A DNA stretch of 35,058 nt from Thermomucor indicae-seudaticae (lineage: Eukaryota > Mucoromycota > Mucoromycetes > Mucorales > Lichtheimiaceae): the NCBI GenBank assembly GCA_000787465.1, contig JSYX01000370.1, forward strand, positions 1-35,058, in the 5' to 3' direction. Each line of letters opens with the position of its first letter. Position 1 is the first letter of the stretch. Below the pieces are notes generated by a model, which ran no database searches, had not been told where the DNA came from, and saw only the letters and a list, made by a program, of their open reading frames with translations. This document shows, one piece after another, positions 1 to 9,980 of the stretch. The position numbers were made by a program, and so were the translations under genes.

Positions 1-130
1 AGAATTACCCATATCACCTCTATCTGGTCGACCTCACTCCAAATTATCATATATTACCGATCAGGGTCAGCTACCCTTCCTCCTCCTCCTATAATAAATA
101 CGGATAAGAGTCTCAAAGGACCTACATTGC

Positions 131-365
131 TTACTGCTACATCGTTACAAGACAACCGAATATCACACACGGACATCGTTCACGCGGATATCTCCCTGCA
201 TATTCCTGAGAAGTATACCCGATCGAGCAGTTTTGGTCTGTAGTGAAGAGAGCTGTAAGCTATTAGACGACGAGACGCTCATGACCAGGATTGCTGAAAC
301 TTGTGCCAGCCTGCTTTTTAGCGATTTTAAACGATTTGCCCGACATTCCGTAGACTATTTCCAAT
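131..365 (+). pseudogene. Decayed Tc1/mariner transposase C-terminus
   Basis: Translating this stretch in shifting frames gives pieces matching the C-terminal end of the intact transposase at 1176-2474. A Asp-Asn pair near 151-156 corresponds to the second catalytic Asp region. YLPAYS, a stop, then PIEQFWSVVK at about 189-248 correspond to YLPSYSPELNPIEQFWSVVK. ETLMTRI...SDF..F..HS at about 268-350 corresponds to the last helix region. It contains stops and at least two frameshifts, so it cannot make a transposase. It lies on the opposite strand to the intact copy and differs clearly in sequence, so it is an older relic of a related family and not a recent duplicate. Confidence 0.75.
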
Positions 366-464
366 AAAGAGCCTCTGTAGACCGTGTTTCGATTGACCTG
401 CTCGTATTTTCCTTTATGGTGACATTACTGCTCCCAATAAACGACTCGAATCCTCTGGCAAGTG

Positions 465-592
465 CGACTTTGGTTTTTCATATGACGACCATACCGTTCT
501 CGAAAAGCGACTTACATTTCGTAGAGAGCGACTTCAATTTGAGAAAAGTGCGACACTTAAAATTTTGGAAAAAGTGCAAGTCGCATATTTAT
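465..592. repeat. Cluster of GCGAC-type short repeats
   Basis: Five short GCGAC/GTCGC motifs (for example near 469, 507, 528, 549 and 579) occur within about 130 bp of A/T-rich spacer. The same GTCGCA word occurs twice in each 35-bp terminal repeat of the intact element at 1086-2600. The cluster lies just beyond the 3' end of the transposase relic. I infer that it is the old terminal or subterminal region of that relic. The rest of 366-1085 shows nothing I can recognise. Confidence 0.4.
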
Positions 593-1085
593 AGGCGCCC
601 GGAGCCAAGAAACTGTTGCGGTGTAACAGCTTAGAAAGCTTCGTTCTGTTTTCCTTTGTTCGAACAATGATACAATTTCTGCACAAACATGGATTTGGTA
701 ACATCGTCGATGAGCATCATTGTTGGATTGATCCAGGATAACAGCGTACAGCAATGGTGCAATTAGGACCGTATCTTATGCAACCCCCCACTTGCTATCA
801 GGCAGAGAAGGAAGGGATGATTCTCTTGATAGGGCCATCTTCTTTCTCTTCCTCCTTTCAGTGACCATACTTCTGTCCGAACAGTCTCCAACAAGAAACA
901 TGTAGGGTCAGTCAAAGGCCGGTCCTGCACTTGACGCTATGCAACCAAAAGAACCGGAAGAATGAAATGCGGTCTCAAATCAGTGGCATTCGATAACTGT
1001 ATTCTGTTGGTCGATCACTAAATATTCGCGGCAACCCCCCCATCACTGTCAGTACGGCAGTCAGCATGGCCGATCAACGGTGGCT

Positions 1086-1120
1086 AATCAGATGTCGCAT
1101 ATCCAGGAGGTCTTGTCGCA
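1086..1120 (+). repeat. Left terminal inverted repeat of Tc1/mariner element
   Basis: This exactly matches the reverse complement of 2566-2600. It contains GTCGCA at 1094-1099 and again at the inner end. The base following the repeat differs between the two ends, which fixes the inner boundary. Confidence 0.9.
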
Positions 1121-1175
1121 GCCCGTGAGCTCCGCACATTGAATGTGCAGACATCGACTCATCTTGAGAAGCACA

Positions 1176-2474
1176 TCAGAGTTGCTCTCTGTTACGACAC
1201 TTATCTAAGCATTTATGAGAATGCGAAACGAAGCCTTCGTAGTCGCTCAACCTTAAGCTGTCAGCCGCTTCACTGATCCTAGTCATCAGTGTCTCCTTCT
1301 CTAAGAACCTGTTACGCTTAACTTTGCTCTTGACGACTGACCAGAACTGTTCAATCGGGTTGAGCTCGGGAGAGTATGATGGCAGATAGGCATAACGGTA
1401 GCCGCGGGACGTGATGTATTTAGCTATGTCGTCAGACTTGCGGATGGGAGCGTTATCCATTACGAGGTAGTAGCCCTTCATGTGTGGATACTGGTCCATC
1501 TCATCTATGGTAGTCTTCAGGAAGCTAAGGTAGTGTCCCGTTACGGTTCCTGTGCTCATAAGCTCAGCATAACCTCCTTGCTTTCTCTTCTTGGCTGGCG
1601 GCTGTGGAAACCTCAGGCTGCGTTTGATCAGACCTGAGGCAGAGATCGCGCCCAAGATGGTGGTCGTCTGCGCTCGTGTTTTGGGCACTGTGACCACCGC
1701 AGGCGAGCCTTTCTTTGACCAGGCCATACTGCGCTTCATGTTAATATGGAAGGCAGACTCATCAAGGAAGACGCAATTGGTCCTAAGGTCCACGTCGGTC
1801 CCCTCCCGCTTGCGAACCCAGTCAAGGCGCTCTTGAATCTTCTCCTCGCTATTCCTGTCCACAGGCTGAACCCGGGCTTTCTTGAGTGACAGGTTGCAGT
1901 GCGTCCTCACGAAGTCATAAACAGTACTCTTAGAGACCTCGAGTCCCTCGAATCTCTGAAGCAGTCGCTCCATCAGCTGTTCCAGGACAGCCGAAGGATT
2001 CTCATCAATGTACTCTAAAATGACCTTCTTATGCTCCTCACTGAGGATACGCGGGCGACCATTCTTCTTACGCTTCTCGAAGATGCTGTCAGGATTCTTC
2101 TCATACTGTTTAGCCCATCTTTGAGCCGTACGAACATGGATACCCAACTGCTTTGCGGCAGCTGAGGCACTCAGACACTTCTCAAACAACAGTCTGAAGA
2201 ACCTGACTTTGTCCTGGTCCGAGTAGAGCGTGTACGCTCGCTTAACAGACGCTTCTCTCATGCGAACGTCTATGCCCTTCTTCGTATCTTCGGTCAGCAT
2301 AGCATCTGACTCGCGGTCTCTCTCGCGAGGCATATTGCGCAAATACTGTGTGTACGAACTTACCGTTTCAAGAGCATACTGCTCCTCACCAACGACATAG
2401 TCCATAGGCTCAGGCCTGCCATGCTCATCGATGACATTACCTTGCCCATCTTCATAGAGAAACTGAACACTCAT
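1176..2474 (-). CDS. Tc1/mariner (IS630-like) DD34E transposase, intact
   Basis: This 432-aa single-exon transposase cuts and rejoins the ends of its own element in the nucleus. Residues about 85-200 form paired helix-turn-helix DNA-binding domains (SASAAAKQLGIHVRTAQRW, then the GRPR linker typical of the superfamily, then a second HTH ending near KSTVYDFV). The RNase H-fold catalytic domain follows: Asp238 in FLDES, Asp340 in VMDNAP and Glu375 in PELNPIEQFW. The last two are separated by 34 residues, giving a DD34E triad. The basic C-terminus resembles other fungal copies. The ORF starts 92 bp inside the right terminal repeat and ends 55 bp from the left one, with no stops or frameshifts, so it is probably functional. 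Confidence 0.92.
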   Translation of the reverse strand: MSVQFLYEDGQGNVIDEHGRPEPMDYVVGEEQYALETVSSYTQYLRNMPRERDRESDAMLTEDTKKGIDVRMREASVKRAYTLYSDQDKVRFFRLLFEKCLSASAAAKQLGIHVRTAQRWAKQYEKNPDSIFEKRKKNGRPRILSEEHKKVILEYIDENPSAVLEQLMERLLQRFEGLEVSKSTVYDFVRTHCNLSLKKARVQPVDRNSEEKIQERLDWVRKREGTDVDLRTNCVFLDESAFHINMKRSMAWSKKGSPAVVTVPKTRAQTTTILGAISASGLIKRSLRFPQPPAKKRKQGGYAELMSTGTVTGHYLSFLKTTIDEMDQYPHMKGYYLVMDNAPIRKSDDIAKYITSRGYRYAYLPSYSPELNPIEQFWSVVKSKVKRNRFLEKETLMTRISEAADSLRLSDYEGFVSHSHKCLDKCRNREQL

Positions 2475-2565
2475 CTTGCGATGTGAAACTTCGAATGTAG
2501 TAGGAAGCAGGAAAGCTGAGGCTGAAAACGCTTACGTTATATACTCCTCGAGATGCCAAGCTTTG

Positions 2566-2600
2566 TGCGACAAGACCTCCTGGATATGCGACATCTGATT
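2566..2600 (-). repeat. Right terminal inverted repeat of Tc1/mariner element
   Basis: Exact inverted copy of 1086-1120. Further outward (2630-2680) there are more TGCGA/GCGAC words with no matching partner on the left flank. These may belong to an older insertion. Confidence 0.9.
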
Positions 2601-3137
2601 TGTCAGCGCGCGAAATCTATTTTTTGGGAAATGCGAAATTCACACTTGCGAGAATGCGACATCAATTTTCATTGGGGGACGAAATTACTTTCTGGAAAGA
2701 GTGTATCTGAGAAATAAACAAGAGCTCTTCCCTACGAATTCTTCGCTTCTACGTCTACCAGTTGAGGAATAGAAACTGGTTAATAGTCATTAGCATTATC
2801 TATCATCCTTTTATCTACGGTTTTCTCGGGTTCTGCAACAGCCAGTTCTAGCCCCACTATCTTATTGTCTCTATCCGATTCCTTAATTGATTGCTCATAT
2901 CGTTCATTAGCCTTACAACACGCAGCTGACGTAAAGTAGCATTCTCCGCCGGCGCAATTGTTTCTTCCAAACACAGTATTACAAATCAAGCACTTTGGAA
3001 AAGTTCAACCGCTGGGTCGGATCAAACGTCATCCTGACTTGATCCGGTAACCGACCGACTCCGAAAGGGTTTACTTGGCTTCTCGAAACGATTTTTCTTC
3101 TCTTTCACCTCGAACACGCGTCGTGATTGCCACAAGA
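2601..3137. other. Intergenic stretch, no supported gene
   Basis: The stretch contains GCGAC-like words up to about 2690. A short open frame on the minus strand (2780-2989) has no in-frame partner, no recognisable family and no splice support. The last 100 bases, pyrimidine-rich with CTTTCACC, probably hold the glyoxalase promoter and leader. No clear TATA box is visible. Confidence 0.5.
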
Positions 3138-3821
3138 ATGTCGAACCCAAGTTCATATGTCTTTAACCACACCATGATCCGTGTCAAGGATCCCCAGGCC
3201 TCGCTCAAGTTTTACCAGGACGTCCTTGGCATGAAGTAAGCTTACCGTATTTTTTGGGTCATGTAAAGCAGAACGTGTCTGGCTTACGTGCGTCAGGTTG
3301 ATTACGAAATCAGACAATGAAGCCGGCAAATTCACCTTGTACTTTTTGGCGTATGTGGACAGTCTGCCCGAGTCTGAAGAAGAAAAGAAGAAGCTTTGCT
3401 TCAGTATTCCTGGTGTCTTGGAACTGACTCAGTAAGTTGCAAAGAAGAGCGCGTACGCGCGGAAAAAAGCGAAGCTGACCGCCAATGTTTTAAAAAGCAA
3501 CTGGGGCACCGAAAACGACCCCGATTTTGCCTACGCAAACGGCAACAAGGAGCCCGGACGCGGATTCGGTCACATTGCCGTGGCTGTTGACGATATTCAC
3601 AAGGCATGCGCGCGCTTTGAACAACTCAACGTCAAGTTTATCAAGCGACTTCAGGATGGTAAAATGAAGCATATTGCCTTTATTGCAGATCCCGATGACT
3701 ACTGGGTCGAGGTAAGAAAGAAAGAGAGATCCGTTATCCATGGGGGGCATCTATCTCACATGTTGCTGCCCGAATATAGATCATTCAAAACCCAAAGTTC
3801 ACTAACCAAGCTCCCATCTAA
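3138..3821 (+). CDS. GLO1: Glyoxalase I (lactoylglutathione lyase)
   Basis: This enzyme isomerises the methylglyoxal-glutathione hemithioacetal to S-lactoylglutathione in the cytosol. Four exons join in frame: 3138-3235, 3297-3431, 3498-3711 and 3780-3821, with GT-AG introns of 61, 66 and 68 bp, giving 162 aa. It is a single vicinal-oxygen-chelate unit, like the human and bacterial enzymes and unlike the tandem-domain yeast enzyme. The metal ligands expected of the family are all visible: His11 ([11 protein letters not shown]), Glu75 (GVLELTHNWGTE), His103 (GFGHIAVAV) and Glu149 (DDYWVEI). The first ligand is His, as in bacteria, not Gln as in human. The protein is complete and probably active. 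The start is the first ATG before the conserved VFNHTMIRV block. Confidence 0.93.
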
Positions 3822-4142
3822 ATCGAATAAAAAAGTGTACTTGCCATGCAGCAAAGGATGTGGTTTGATGGAGCGATACGAGATGGTGGAAGTAATAGGT
3901 TTCGATAAGAATCGTACGATGTGTAGAACAAATCCGAATAATCTGTTCATCTAAATCCACTTAAGAGTAGGCAAATTCGCTTGCTTGAGAGAGAGGTCTA
4001 TAGGCCATATAACTGTTCAATACAGTTATACTGAACCACAGTGCTTTAAACATTGATCCAGCTGTGGTCTAGTGACATTGAAGGGCCTGCATTCCTCTTT
4101 CACTCATGCCATCAGTCTCCATAATTGGCATAAAAGAGCATA
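3822..4142. other. Intergenic, 3' region of glyoxalase gene
   Basis: An A-rich stretch just after the stop could carry polyadenylation signals (AATAAAAAAG at about 3827). Nothing else is recognised before the palindromic element at 4145. Confidence 0.4.
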
Positions 4143-4144
4143 TA

Positions 4145-4229
4145 CAGTGCCCGCTCGATATAGTGATCGCTCGTTATAGTGCTCTCTTTTTGGGTCCACC
4201 GGAGTGTTCACTATATCGAGCGGTCACTG
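4145..4229. mobile_element. 85-bp palindromic MITE-like element with TA flanks
   Basis: The ends read CAGTG...CACTG and the outer 24 bp (4143-4166 and 4208-4231, including the TA) are inverted repeats with a single mismatch. Both ends abut TA (4143-4144 and 4230-4231), the target duplication expected of Tc1/mariner/pogo-type elements. The motif CGCTCGATATAGTG occurs again inside as CGCTCGTTATAGTG (about 4169-4182), so the arms carry internal repeats too. There is no coding capacity. This is either a very small MITE or a solo fold-back remnant of a pogo-like element whose transposase is not in this window. Confidence 0.75.
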
Positions 4230-4310
4230 TAATCGGCAACAAGCTTATACTACTGCTTCAAAGATGATGAGCTTTGATCTCCCAGTTCGGCCTTTTCTTT
4301 GTTTCACTTT

Positions 4311-4700
4311 TCAGCCAAATAGACCATTTTTGCGGCCTTCATTAAGACACTTGGTCCAGGTGATCCTCTTGGTGATCCTGTCGATATGAGCCAGCTCGTC
4401 CTTCGAATGCGCATGGTCGTTATGAATTTTGGCTGGGACAATTGGTTTCATTTTTGCATCGCTCTGGAGATGGGTCAGTGGATCATCTTGCATGCCCTTG
4501 ACGGGACAGGATTTCATATGTAAATGAGAGACTTTTGTCGACGCTTTCCGTTTCTTTGACAAAGCGTCTCCGCAGAATTGCTTGATTTGCGAGGAGATGC
4601 TCCTTCAACGGATCGCAAACTTGCAGCGACGTGTCGAACATGCTTTCTTCCGTTAGGCATTCCTCCAGAATGCGATCGTAAGCGATATGTTAAGGTTTTT
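4311..4700 (-). pseudogene. Coding-like stretch in two overlapping frames, unrecognised
   Basis: On the minus strand two open frames meet near 4490. The upstream frame reads RILEECLTEESMFDTSLQVC (about 4675-4616) and stays open for another 45 residues. The downstream frame reads from about 4562 to 4311 with DDPLTHLQSDAKMKPIV and RITWTKCLNEG. Both have protein-like, charged composition, and one base of shift would join them. No start, splice site or family could be fixed. This may be an exon pair of a decayed gene or chance open frames. Confidence 0.25.
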
Positions 4701-4929
4701 CCCAGTAAAAATATGCAGAACTGAAGCTCGACGCGAAGCGAACGCGGGTTAGGAAACAGGACAAGTCTTGTGGCGTAGCCACGTACGTGGAAGATCAGCC
4801 ACAAACAAATCAGTTGCTTAGCAAGCAGACTACTGTGGTTAACAGGGGATGTGTGCATTTTCGAGAACAGAGAGCTTTTATTGTATACAATCAACCGGGT
4901 AAAATATAAACACTGCACTTGCTAGCGGA

Positions 4930-5862
4930 AAACGAACCAGTTGTATCCTGTAGTATTTACCTGTAGAATAAAAAGACGCGATATGAGTACAGGTCGACGA
5001 AGTGGGAGTTTATACAAGAAATGGACTCTTTTCCCGTCAGTCAGGGCAAGTCGTAACCTCATCGAACGGGACTATAGCGTATCATCATCCCGTCTCAGAA
5101 GGCTATTTAGATGATAGACTTCATCATAAAAGAAAAGAGCCAAGCAGAAATATAAGAGAACATTACCTTTTTGCAAAAACACGATTCGAAAGAAAGGAGG
5201 AATAATCACGTTGAAGATTCGAAGGGCATTTTTATAGGCTCGAAGAAAAATTTTTTGAGCTTTCGGAGCCAGTTCGTGCACGGGTCCCCGACGTCCAATA
5301 GCAAGACTCGAACAAGCCAGCGGGTTCTATGGAATTGTCCAAGCGCGCTCGCTCGGGCAGCCTCACACCCAATATCCTTGATCCCGTTTGACTATTCCCA
5401 TTGAGGTGACTCCTTTCTTTTAGCGTTCCAGGTATCTTAGGATCTATGAACTATTCGTTCTCTCGACGGTAACGTTCGAGTATGCGCGTTACAAATAACA
5501 AACGCGGCACTGATTACCGTTATACGCGTCAGAATCCCGTAAATAAGTCAAGAATGCTGCGTATAATGATTTTCTTCCAGTGTTCTTGCTAAGGATATGC
5601 AGTTGAGGAAATTAGTAAGCAGAGAACCTTGTAGCAAGGCACGATTATAAGCCATCAGAAAGGGGACATTTTCCTACAACCGTATCGGTTTTCCGTGGTC
5701 ATTAATGCTTGCTTACAATACAGTCATTATGCAAACAAGTTCTTAAATGGTAGCATCCATTAGCAAGATGCATGCAGTTAATGATTGTTTATGCGATCGT
5801 AAATGCCAAAAACTTTCAGTGTCCCTGCATACCGAACGGATAGTCCAGGTTTAAATGTGCAT
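4930..5862. other. Gene-free stretch of about 0.9 kb
   Basis: I find no ORF with family motifs, no tRNA and no terminal repeat here. Short open frames at 5002-5404 have low-complexity composition and no splice-site logic. The last 50 bases form the promoter of the next gene. Confidence 0.5.
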
Positions 5863-5871
5863 TTATAAAAG
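5863..5871 (+). promoter_or_regulatory. TATA box of GT15 mannosyltransferase gene
   Basis: TTATAAAAG lies 42 bp before the first ATG at 5905. Similar boxes sit about 50 bp before several other ATGs in this window, which supports the start choices. Confidence 0.6.
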
Positions 5872-5904
5872 TTTGATTTCAGTACTTTTCCAATCTTTCA
5901 GAGG

Positions 5905-7281
5905 ATGATGATGTCCAAACGCCGACAAACAACGGGACTTCAGATCCTGGGCGCCCTTGCCATTCTGATCTTCGTTGCCTACTTTTTCGTGCCCATCGAC
6001 AGCGATACAGGCCATCAAACCACATTGACCGGAAGTAATAAGCAGCCACGTCGCGTCAAGGCAGCCTTTGTGATCTTGGCTCGGAACAGCGACTTGAACG
6101 GCGTCCGGTGGTCGATGCGGCAAGTCGAAGACCGCTTCAACCGAAAATTCAATTACCCTTATGTGTTTCTGAACGACCAAGAGTTCACAAAAGAATTCAT
6201 TACCCTGACAAGATCCCTGACGCGGGCCCCAACCTACTATGGCAAGATTGACGCGTCCATGTGGGGCTACCCAGCTCACATCAATCAGACCAAAGCGGCA
6301 GAGTGTCGCGAAGACATGGCTGCGCGTCGAGTCATTTACGGAGGCAGCGAATCGTATCGGCACATGTGCAGGTTCCAGTCCGGCTTCTTTTTCCGTCACC
6401 CGCTCTTGGCAGACTACGAGTATTATTGGCGTGTGGAACCGGATGTCCAGTTCTTTTGTGATATCGATTACGACGTCTTTCAGATGATGAAGGATAACAA
6501 TTTCAAATATGGTTCGTTCTCTTGGTGTAGACAACGGAGTAGAGAAAGCGTTCTCATTCATCTCGTGCAGGATGGACACTGTCTTTGACTGAATACCAGG
6601 AAACCATCCCTACTTTATGGGATACCACCCGCGACTTTATTCGGAAACATCCGGATTACGTGGTCGTGGGTGAAGAAAGCATCCTGCCGTGGATCACAGA
6701 CGATGATTTTCTGACATACAATGGGTGCCATTTTTGGTCAAATTTCGAGGCAAGTGCACCCCTCTCTCTCCATCCCTTGATGTCCCCACTGAATGGTCCT
6801 CCTTCTAGATCGGTTCGCTGGACTTTTTAAGAAGCAAGAAGTACCTTGATTATTTTGAACATCTTGATCAAGCTGGTGGATTCTTTTACGAACGGTAAGA
6901 ACCCCGGTTTCCTTCTCAGGTAGGCTCCCCTGCCCTTTGCCTTTTTGGCTGATAGATCTTAGGTGGGGAGACGCGCCAGTCCATTCATTGGCAGTCGCCA
7001 TGATGTTGAAGAAAAGCGAAGTCCATTTCTTTAATGATATCGGCTATAAGCACAACCCATTGATGCATTGTCCCACTGAGTCCTATCTGCAGAAGTCATG
7101 TCATTGTAATCCAACTGACAACTTTGGTAAGCTCATGATCGCTTGTCTGCAGACTTATTACTGACAATATGCAGATTGGACAGGCTGGAGCTGTGCGACG
7201 CGTTATAAACAGAGAATTGATCCGGATTTCGTCTGGGAAGAACAGACATGGATAAACAAGACTATCACGTATCGACCTTAA
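5905..7281 (+). CDS. GT15 family alpha-1,2-mannosyltransferase (Kre2/Mnt1-like)
   Basis: This Golgi type II membrane enzyme adds alpha-1,2-linked mannose from GDP-mannose to O- and N-linked glycans. Five exons (5905-6511, 6571-6749, 6809-6894, 6963-7126, 7175-7281) give 380 aa. A single membrane anchor spans residues 12-30 (LQILGALAILIFVAYFFVPI), followed by a short stem. The catalytic domain has VILARNSDL, YGKID..MWGYP, the SESYRHMCRFQSGFF block, E178-P-D180 in YWRVEPDVQFFCDI, ETIPTLW, HFWSNFEIGSLDFL, FFYERWGDAPVHS and the CHCNP / DWTGWSC end, all typical of the family. Intron 2 (6750-6808) is a GC-AG intron (GAG|GCAAGT). Intron 1 uses the unusual donor GTTCGT. Three ATGs lie in a row at 5905, 5908 and 5911. 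Confidence 0.93.
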
Positions 7282-7461
7282 ACGCAATAAAACCCCGTCT
7301 TCCCAACCCGACTCTTCTCTTTCTTCCTCCTTTACATGCACTAATGGAACCTTCACTGAGAGACAAATCCATGCTTGGTGGCATACGTACTGAAGCTGAT
7401 ATTTGGGCAGACTGCGTCAGCGTAATCCTAGATCTATTGGGTACGAATTCCGTCACCTGTG

Positions 7462-9600
7462 ATGAATTGGTGTGTTCTAATGCTAGATCGGCTTCGACTT
7501 TTGATAACAGACGACAGCTTGTTAAAAGATGACGAACAAGGAGAACAATATAACCAACGTAAACGGTCGTCTGGCCTGTCTCCACGGGACAAAAAGTCCA
7601 CATGGCAGCAGCGACCAACAGGTAAACGATCAGACGCATAATGAGAATAATGTCGAGGCTGAAAAAAAATCGATATGATAGCCGTGCCGCCAGTCTCCAC
7701 TGGTATTACGACTGAGCTAGGCTCTGCAAAACGTAAACGCAGCTTTACTGATTCTGCCAGGGACCGTAAAATGCAAAAGATTTCGTCCAACTTGGCCAAC
7801 GAGGTGGCAAGGAGTTTGTCCGTGAGCGATCACACTACCAAAGGAAGCGATGACGCGGACGTCACGATGCACAGTGCAATGGAACCCCGTTCACCGCGTC
7901 CGCTGGCGACGCCCCGACCGTTTCGCAAGACCCACCGTCGTCCTGCGCAACCGCAACGGCGCGGTTTCCGGCTTGCAGCCATGGAAAAAGAGAACGAAGA
8001 TACAGCCATGACCACGCCAACATTTCGACGTTTTTCACTTGGCATCAATACCAATAACAAAGCCATACAACTGCAGCCACAGCTTACCATGGATTTTGAT
8101 CAATGGTTAAAGGCGCAGGCGCAGCGACAAAACTTGAACATGTTTGAATATCGACAGTTACTCCAAGAAAAACAGAAACAGCTACATCATTATCTCACCT
8201 TAATCAACGAGCCAGATCGTACCAAGACGGACGCCCAGCGTTATCAAAGCATAAAAGATAACCTTGCAAGGATAGTAAAGATTGCTGATGATTTAAGTGG
8301 TGATCATTCATTCTCGTTTTCCGTAAGTTCACTGATAGTGGACACGCTATGTAATGCTATGGTATTAAAGGGACAGTGTCAAGGAAATATACCCAGAGTG
8401 GAGAATGTTTGAAGGACATGTCAATAAAATAGCCGCTTATGTTCAGGTAAATACTCGAAAACCGGGCCAGAGAAACTTTGGGTTGACAGCGCGCTAGTCG
8501 ATAGAGGATATGAAGCAACTGACTTCTGAATCCATTCCCCGAACTAGCGACTTGCTGCATGATATTCGGTGTTTACAAGCCATGCTTGATGGAAAGTGCG
8601 CTTTGTACGGAGACAACTTGGTACAGAATGGGCTGGAATGGAAAGCGATGGGGATGCCAGTCGACGAGCAACTCCTGGCGGCGGTGAAAGGCTGGTTCTA
8701 TAATCTGTGCATTGCTTTGATTGCCGAGCTTGACACAGAGTGTTCAAAGATGCAAAGCCTCGTGACGGATATACGAGAGCTAGTATATACCCCCGAAGGC
8801 GAAAAGGTAAAATACGTCAAAACGATCCTGTATTCTGGCGGATAACTTTAACTTTAATTTAGCTTATGGAATCTATCCTTTGTGGATTAGAGTTCGTCTC
8901 TGCAACGCTGTCATTTATCGGACTTCCTTCAAAGAAACTGGACTATGGGTGCCGTGTCCTGGCGACGATATACGGGCGCTGGATAGCCGAACATTTGGAA
9001 CAGCTATGCGAGAGTCAACAGGATAAGCCCAGTGTTTCTACAGAATCCACGAAGACATCACCGATGGACGTTAAGATGACATCCATAACGCAAATGACAA
9101 AATCGGGAAGGGTGGATATTCGGCTGATGCAGCTAATGGATAGTATGACCCGAATCCTTGCATCGCTGCAGATCTTGCAGGAAATAGGCAGCACAGGAGA
9201 ATCAGAACAACTGACGAAGTTTGGATGGGATACCCTTTTGGCGTCTAATAACGAGGACTCTGATTCACTCGCAGTGTTGGAGAATCTGGCGTCAATCCTT
9301 GTTGAAATCACTTTGCGGGCGATATCCGTGATTGAGACATGTCGAAATCAACGGCAAGGCACTAGCGCGGGAACAAAGACGACAAACATTATGGCGAACC
9401 CTGAAATGACGTTTCTTTACATGGAAGAATCTGTGCTGGCGTTCGCAGACCGTGTGATTGAACTGTCAGGAAAAGACCACCTATACGGTGCGCGAATCCA
9501 GGTACGTCGATTGTGGCTCACTTGTACAAGTTCCGAAACTTATGTTACTGTGCTTTAGAGACTCCATGCGCATCTTGAAGACATTGAGGCAACTTTATGA
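7462..9600 (+). CDS. Unrecognised 612-aa protein, six exons
   Basis: I do not recognise this gene. Exons 7462-7621, 7682-8322, 8399-8446, 8498-8806, 8863-9501 and 9559-9600 join without frame conflict through introns of 60, 76, 51, 56 and 57 bp. The first 130 residues are basic and probably disordered (RKRSSGLSPRDKK, SAKRKRSFTDSARDRK), with several SP/TP sites, suggesting a nuclear, kinase-regulated protein. From about residue 150 the protein is helical, including a glutamine-rich stretch (QEKQKQLHHYL). A conserved-looking core holds ALYGDNLVQNGLEWK and GLPSKKLDYGCRVLATIYGRW. The start could be ATG 7462 or 7480. If exon 1 is wrong, ATG 7675 gives a shorter form. A chromosome or cell-cycle role is possible but unsupported. 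Confidence 0.7.
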
Positions 9601-9927
9601 GGGAGTTAAGCGTGTCAATAATAAAGGGCCCTAAGAAGGATTCAACAGTGCATGAATATGCAAGCATATTAGTTGTTTGCAGTGTTCTTCACTTGTACAC
9701 TGTACGCAAGCAAGTTCGTTGACGTTTCAAATGGTGCCGATCTGAGCCGAAACCATACACAGATGCATCAATGGACAGGTAGCACTGCATAGGGCGATCG
9801 TAGATGCAAGTAAATGATTTGCTGCAGTAGATCTTTCGCGGGACCAGGGGGTGTGCTTATTTAAGAAAACGCGTGGGTTAAGAGTGAGAGAGATAAGACT
9901 CCTAACATGGGGAAGGAGACCGACGAC
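9601..9927. other. Short intergenic region
   Basis: The stretch holds an AATAAAG signal just after the 612-aa gene (about 9619) and the promoter region of the LST2-like gene. Nothing else is recognised. Confidence 0.5.
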
Positions 9928-9936
9928 TATAAAATA
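9928..9936 (+). promoter_or_regulatory. TATA box of LST2-like gene
   Basis: TATAAAATA lies 53 bp before ATG 9981. This spacing supports 9981 as the start over the later ATG at 10054, which lies in a different frame. Confidence 0.6.
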
Positions 9937-9980
9937 AAGTAGGCGAGGCTGTTTATGCTGATACCGTCTTTCTTTCATTC

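Larger units (their letters stand above)
1086..2600. mobile_element. Tc1/mariner-type DNA transposon with perfect 35-bp TIRs
   Basis: Positions 1086-1120 and 2566-2600 are exact inverted repeats of each other (35 of 35 bases, ending AATCAGATGTCGC when read inward). They bracket one long transposase ORF on the minus strand. Total length is about 1.5 kb, normal for a one-gene Tc1/mariner element. A TA is present at 1085-1086 on the left, but the right flank reads TT, so the expected TA target duplication is not clean. Each terminal repeat holds two GTCGCA words, candidate transposase binding sites. Perfect repeats plus an open ORF suggest a young insertion. Confidence 0.85.

Noticed and set aside
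465..592. GCGAC cluster as a CRISPR-like array
   Set aside because: The repeats are only 5-6 bp with irregular spacers, and the host is a eukaryote. They fit transposon end motifs better.
2780..2989. 69-aa minus-strand frame with paired cysteines
   Set aside because: No recognisable family, and no start or exon support. The Cys pattern is not a known finger.
5863..6579. 238-aa minus-strand open frame
   Set aside because: It is antisense to exon 1 of the GT15 mannosyltransferase, and its length reflects the codon use of that exon. It has no domain of its own.
7529..7676. Overlapping frame MTNKENN... upstream of the 612-aa gene
   Set aside because: It is open by chance. Splicing at 7621/7682 only joins the other frame correctly to the downstream exon.
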